Source: Planctomycetota bacterium (GTDB lineage Bacteria > Planctomycetota > B15-G4 > SIAN01). Taken from it: DNA of 64,000 nucleotides. A program made the translations under genes and the position numbers. Position 1 is the first letter of the stretch; each line of letters opens with the position of its first letter. Location: the NCBI GenBank assembly GCA_028289345.1, contig JANQQL010000033.1, positions 558,001 through 622,000 of the forward strand, written 5' to 3'. The notes below the pieces were generated by a model, which ran no database searches, was not told the origin of the DNA, and worked only from the letters and a program-made list of their open reading frames with translations. Below, piece after piece: positions 61,341 through 64,000 of this stretch.

Positions 61341-62901
61341 ACGCAGCAAGATCGCTTTCGCAGCTCTCGGTTTCCTGAGTCTTGGCGGTGTCGCAGACGG
61401 TGCCGGGGACTGGCCTCAATGGGGTCACGACCAGACCAAGAACATGACTTGCGACGAAACCGGCCTGCCCGATGACTTCCTCGCGGGAGACTTCATCGGT
61501 AGCTCCGACGAAATCGACTTCTCGACCACCAAGAACGTGCGCTGGATCGCCAAGGTCGGGTCCCAGTGCTACGGCAACCCGACGGTGGCCGACGGCCGCG
61601 TCTACGTCGGAACGAACAACGACGTGCCGCGCGACCCGCGCATGCAGGGGGACCGGTGCGCGGTGTACTGCCTCGACGAGAAAACCGGTGACTTCCTCTG
61701 GCAATTCAACGCACCGAAGCTCGGTACCGGCAAGGTGAGTGACTGGGAGTACCTGGGCATTTGCTCCTCCCCGTCCGTGGACGGCAATCGCGTCTACTTC
61801 GTGAGCAACCGATGCGAGGTCGTGTGCCTGGATGTCGAGGGCATGGCCAACGGCAATGACGGCGCGTTCCAAGAAGAAGGCCAGTACATGGCGGGCCCCG
61901 GCAAGGAGCCCCTGGAAGTCACCAAGACCGATGCCGACATCATCTGGGTGTTGAACATGATCGACGAGTGCGGCGTGTTTCCGCACAACATCACCAGTAG
62001 CGCCATCAACGTGGTCGGCGACCAGCTTTGGGTGTCGACCTCCAATGGCGTGGACTATGGCCACGTCGAGACGCCAGCGCCGTTCGCCCCATGCCTGATT
62101 TTGGTCGACAAGAACACCGGGGAGCTGCTCGCGGAAGAAGCCTCCGGAATGAGTCAGCGCATCCTGCACGGCAACTGGACCTCGCCGGCCTATCTGAAGA
62201 GCGACTCCCTCGACCTGGCCATTTTCGGCGGGCCGGATGGAGTGTGCTATGCGTTCAGTCCCAAGCCCACCGAAGACGACGATGGCTATCCGATCTTGGA
62301 CGAGATCTGGCGCATGGACTGCAACCCGCCGGAATACCGCATGAAGGACGGCAAAGCCGTCAAGTACGCGACTCGCGCCGGACCCAGTGAAATCCTCGGC
62401 ACTCCGGTGGTCCACAACAACCGAGTGTACACAGCGATTGGCCAAGACCCGGAGCACGGCGAAGGGCTCGGCAATTTCGTCTGCATCGATGCCTCAAAAG
62501 AAGGGGACATCACCCAGACTGGGAAAGTCTGGTCTTACCAGAAGATCAACCGTTCTCTGTCCACACCAGCGGTTCGGGACGGTCTGGTGTTCATCCCCGA
62601 CTACTCCGGGTTCGTGTACTGCTTGGATGCGGAAACCGGCAAGGAGTACTGGGTGCACGACACGTTCGGTCACATCTGGGGTTCGCCCTTGGTCGCGGAC
62701 GGCAAGGTCTACATCGGCAACGAGGACGGCTACTTGTCGATCATCCCCGCGCGCAAGGAGTACAAGAAAGAAGACGTGAAAGAGATCGACATGGGTTCGC
62801 CCATCTATTCGTCGCCGATCGCGGCCAACGGCACGCTGTTCGTCGGCAGCCACACCCATCTGTTCGCGATCGAGCAAGCCAAGGAAGCATCGAACGAATG
62901 A
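61333..62901 (+). CDS. PQQ-like beta-propeller protein 3
   Basis: 522 residues. Signal peptide (MNERSKIAFAALGFLSLGGVADG) then GDWPQWGHDQTKN. Propeller blades include CAVYCLDEKTGDFLWQFNA, CLILVDKNTGELLAEEASG, FVYCLDAETGKEYWVHDTF and YLSIIPARKEYK. About ten Cys residues are present, some in pairs (CEVVCLD, MTCDETG), unusual for this fold and perhaps disulfide-linked. Starts inside the end of propeller 2 and overlaps the DUF3311 gene by ATGA, so it is part of a tight operon. Confidence 0.85.
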   Translation: MNERSKIAFAALGFLSLGGVADGAGDWPQWGHDQTKNMTCDETGLPDDFLAGDFIGSSDEIDFSTTKNVRWIAKVGSQCYGNPTVADGRVYVGTNNDVPRDPRMQGDRCAVYCLDEKTGDFLWQFNAPKLGTGKVSDWEYLGICSSPSVDGNRVYFVSNRCEVVCLDVEGMANGNDGAFQEEGQYMAGPGKEPLEVTKTDADIIWVLNMIDECGVFPHNITSSAINVVGDQLWVSTSNGVDYGHVETPAPFAPCLILVDKNTGELLAEEASGMSQRILHGNWTSPAYLKSDSLDLAIFGGPDGVCYAFSPKPTEDDDGYPILDEIWRMDCNPPEYRMKDGKAVKYATRAGPSEILGTPVVHNNRVYTAIGQDPEHGEGLGNFVCIDASKEGDITQTGKVWSYQKINRSLSTPAVRDGLVFIPDYSGFVYCLDAETGKEYWVHDTFGHIWGSPLVADGKVYIGNEDGYLSIIPARKEYKKEDVKEIDMGSPIYSSPIAANGTLFVGSHTHLFAIEQAKEASNE

Positions 62902-63140
62902 CATCCCGCGGACGCAGCACAGGCTGGTGGGTCGTGTGGGGCCTGGTCGTGTTCCTCGGCATCATCCACTACGACTTCTGGTACTGGGATGACCGGACCC
63001 TGCTGTTTGGATTTCTTCCGGTGGGATTGGCCTATCACGCCGGGTTCTCGGTGGCTGCTGGTCTGGTGTGGGCGTCGGCGTTGAAGCTCGCCTGGCCGCA
63101 CCGACTCGAGGCCTGGGCGGACGAAGGGGAGCACTCTTGA
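62898..63140 (+). CDS. DUF3311-type small membrane protein
   Basis: 80 residues with two membrane helices (WWVVWGLVVFLGIIHYDFWY and FLPVGLAYHAGFSVAAGLVW). DUF3311 proteins are typically encoded just before sodium:solute symporters and are thought to be accessory subunits. ATG 62898 overlaps the propeller 3 stop, and its own stop overlaps the symporter start (TGATG). Confidence 0.85.
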   Translation: MTSRGRSTGWWVVWGLVVFLGIIHYDFWYWDDRTLLFGFLPVGLAYHAGFSVAAGLVWASALKLAWPHRLEAWADEGEHS

Positions 63141-64000
63141 TGAGCCTTGCCGTCGGAGACGTGACTCCGCTTTGGATCATTCTTGGCTACCTGGCCTTGC
63201 TCGTCGGGCTCGGCTTCGTGAGCACACTGAACTTTCGAGGCACCAGTGCCGACTACTTCGTCGCCACTCGCTCGATTGGCTCGTTCCTGCTTTTGATGAG
63301 CGTGTTCGGGACCACGATGACCGCGTTCGCCCTGGTGGGATCCACCGGCAAAGCGTTTCAAAGTGGCATCGGTGTGTACGGGCTGATGGCCTCAACCTCC
63401 GGTTTGGTGCATTCCCTGGTGTTCTTCCTGGTCGGAATCAAGCTGTGGGCCATCGGCAAACGCCACCAGTTCGTGACCCAGGTTCAATTCTTCCGAGAGC
63501 GATTTGAGTCACCATTTCTGGGAACGCTGCTGTTTCCGATCCTCGTGTTGTTGGTGATTCCCTACCTGTTGATTGGAATCCTCGGCGCCGGGGCAGTGGT
63601 TCGAGGCGTGACGGGAGGCATGTTCCCCGACACGTTCGCCGGACAGCCTCATCCGGTGACCGGAGACATGATGTTCGTTGGCGCCATTCCCCCTTGGCTG
63701 AGTGGCCTGGTCGTCTGCGGCGTGGTGCTTTCCTACGTGTTTCTCGGGGGAGTCCGCGGAGCCGCATGGGCCAACGCGCTGCAAACGATCGTGTTCATGA
63801 TCACCGGGGTGATCGCCTTCGTCATGATCTCCCAAAAGCTCGGCGGAATGCAGGCGGCCTCGGAGCAGGTTTTGGCCAACTCTCCCAAGCACCTGGCCCG
63901 AGAAGGCCTGATTGGTCACGGCCAGTTCCTGAGCTACGCGCTCGTCCCCCTTTCGGTCGGCATGTTTCCCCACCTGTTCCAGCACTGGCTGACCGCGAAG
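63140..64000 (+). CDS. Sodium:solute symporter family protein, C-terminus beyond window
   Basis: 287 codons are visible and the gene runs off the right edge. The start is ATG 63140, coupled by TGATG. Visible helices and family features: ADYFVATRSIGSFLLLMSVF, GTTMTAFALVGSTGKAFQSG, HQFVTQVQFFRERF, the loop VLLVIPYLLIGILGAGAVVR, VFLGGVRGAAWANALQTIVF and FPHLFQHWLTAK. This is the SSS family (proline, pantothenate, glucose and related transporters), sodium-coupled uptake at the inner membrane. The substrate cannot be read. Its coupling to propeller proteins suggests uptake of a product handled outside the cell. Confidence 0.92.
   Translation, partial: MSLAVGDVTPLWIILGYLALLVGLGFVSTLNFRGTSADYFVATRSIGSFLLLMSVFGTTMTAFALVGSTGKAFQSGIGVYGLMASTSGLVHSLVFFLVGIKLWAIGKRHQFVTQVQFFRERFESPFLGTLLFPILVLLVIPYLLIGILGAGAVVRGVTGGMFPDTFAGQPHPVTGDMMFVGAIPPWLSGLVVCGVVLSYVFLGGVRGAAWANALQTIVFMITGVIAFVMISQKLGGMQAASEQVLANSPKHLAREGLIGHGQFLSYALVPLSVGMFPHLFQHWLTAK

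Noticed and set aside
1..64000. CRISPR array or known defence island
   Set aside because: No regularly spaced direct repeats and no cas or restriction genes were seen in any intergenic region.

Overview
The window reads as one continuous stretch of a GC-rich, free-living Gram-negative-type chromosome, with no prophage, plasmid, complete insertion sequence or CRISPR array. The content suggests a member of the Planctomycetota or a close relative. It has many secreted PQQ-like and YVTN beta-propeller proteins, a Cys-type sulfatase, very large propeller lipoproteins, a 56-residue lysine/glutamine-rich coiled-coil protein of a kind I recall from planctomycetes, partner-switch signalling genes and a futalosine-type UbiX/UbiA pair. 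This placement is inference; no rRNA or marker gene settles it. Coupled genes are common: ATGA or GTGA overlaps join many neighbours.

Layout. 1-3.4 kb: start of an HtrA-like protease, tRNA-Val(GAC), alanine dehydrogenase, an HTH-receiver protein and uppP. 3.4-12.4 kb: a dispersed repeat, an amidase lipoprotein, an RsbW/RsbU/receiver signalling cassette, a class I aminotransferase, a phosphohexomutase and a HEAT-repeat protein. 12.6-17.2 kb: larC converging on a tgt - spoIID-like - ruvB run. 17.7-25.3 kb: two paralogous lipoproteins of about 1,100 residues flanking menG. 25.3-32.9 kb: a coupled run of CPBP protease, ubiX, ubiA/mqnP, holA, mutL, an SGNH-like protein and a double aspartyl-protease-like protein. 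32.9-41.5 kb: a PHP lipoprotein divergent from a sulfatase with overlapping start codons, a CNNM/HlyC protein, and an ArsR-methyltransferase coupled to metH. 41.5-46.8 kb: a repeat-rich leader, then carAB. 46.9-53.6 kb: a DUF2304/glycosyltransferase/M16 protease run, a methyltransferase with a YigZ-type gene, a coiled-coil gene and a cupin. 53.6-57 kb: another repeat copy, a small coiled-coil gene, a BlaI/M56/secreted-protein operon with a palindromic operator, and a TRL-like lipoprotein with a clear terminator. 57.5-64 kb: three PQQ-like propeller genes running into DUF3311 and a sodium:solute symporter cut by the right edge.

How the genes work together: menG, ubiX and ubiA supply quinone prenylation, decarboxylation-cofactor and methylation steps. 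metH with its ArsR-methyltransferase partner handles the methyl cycle, and carAB makes carbamoyl phosphate. The least described units are the propeller/DUF3311/symporter operon, the BlaI/M56 operon with its unknown secreted effector, the menG-flanking lipoprotein pair and the dispersed intergenic repeat family.
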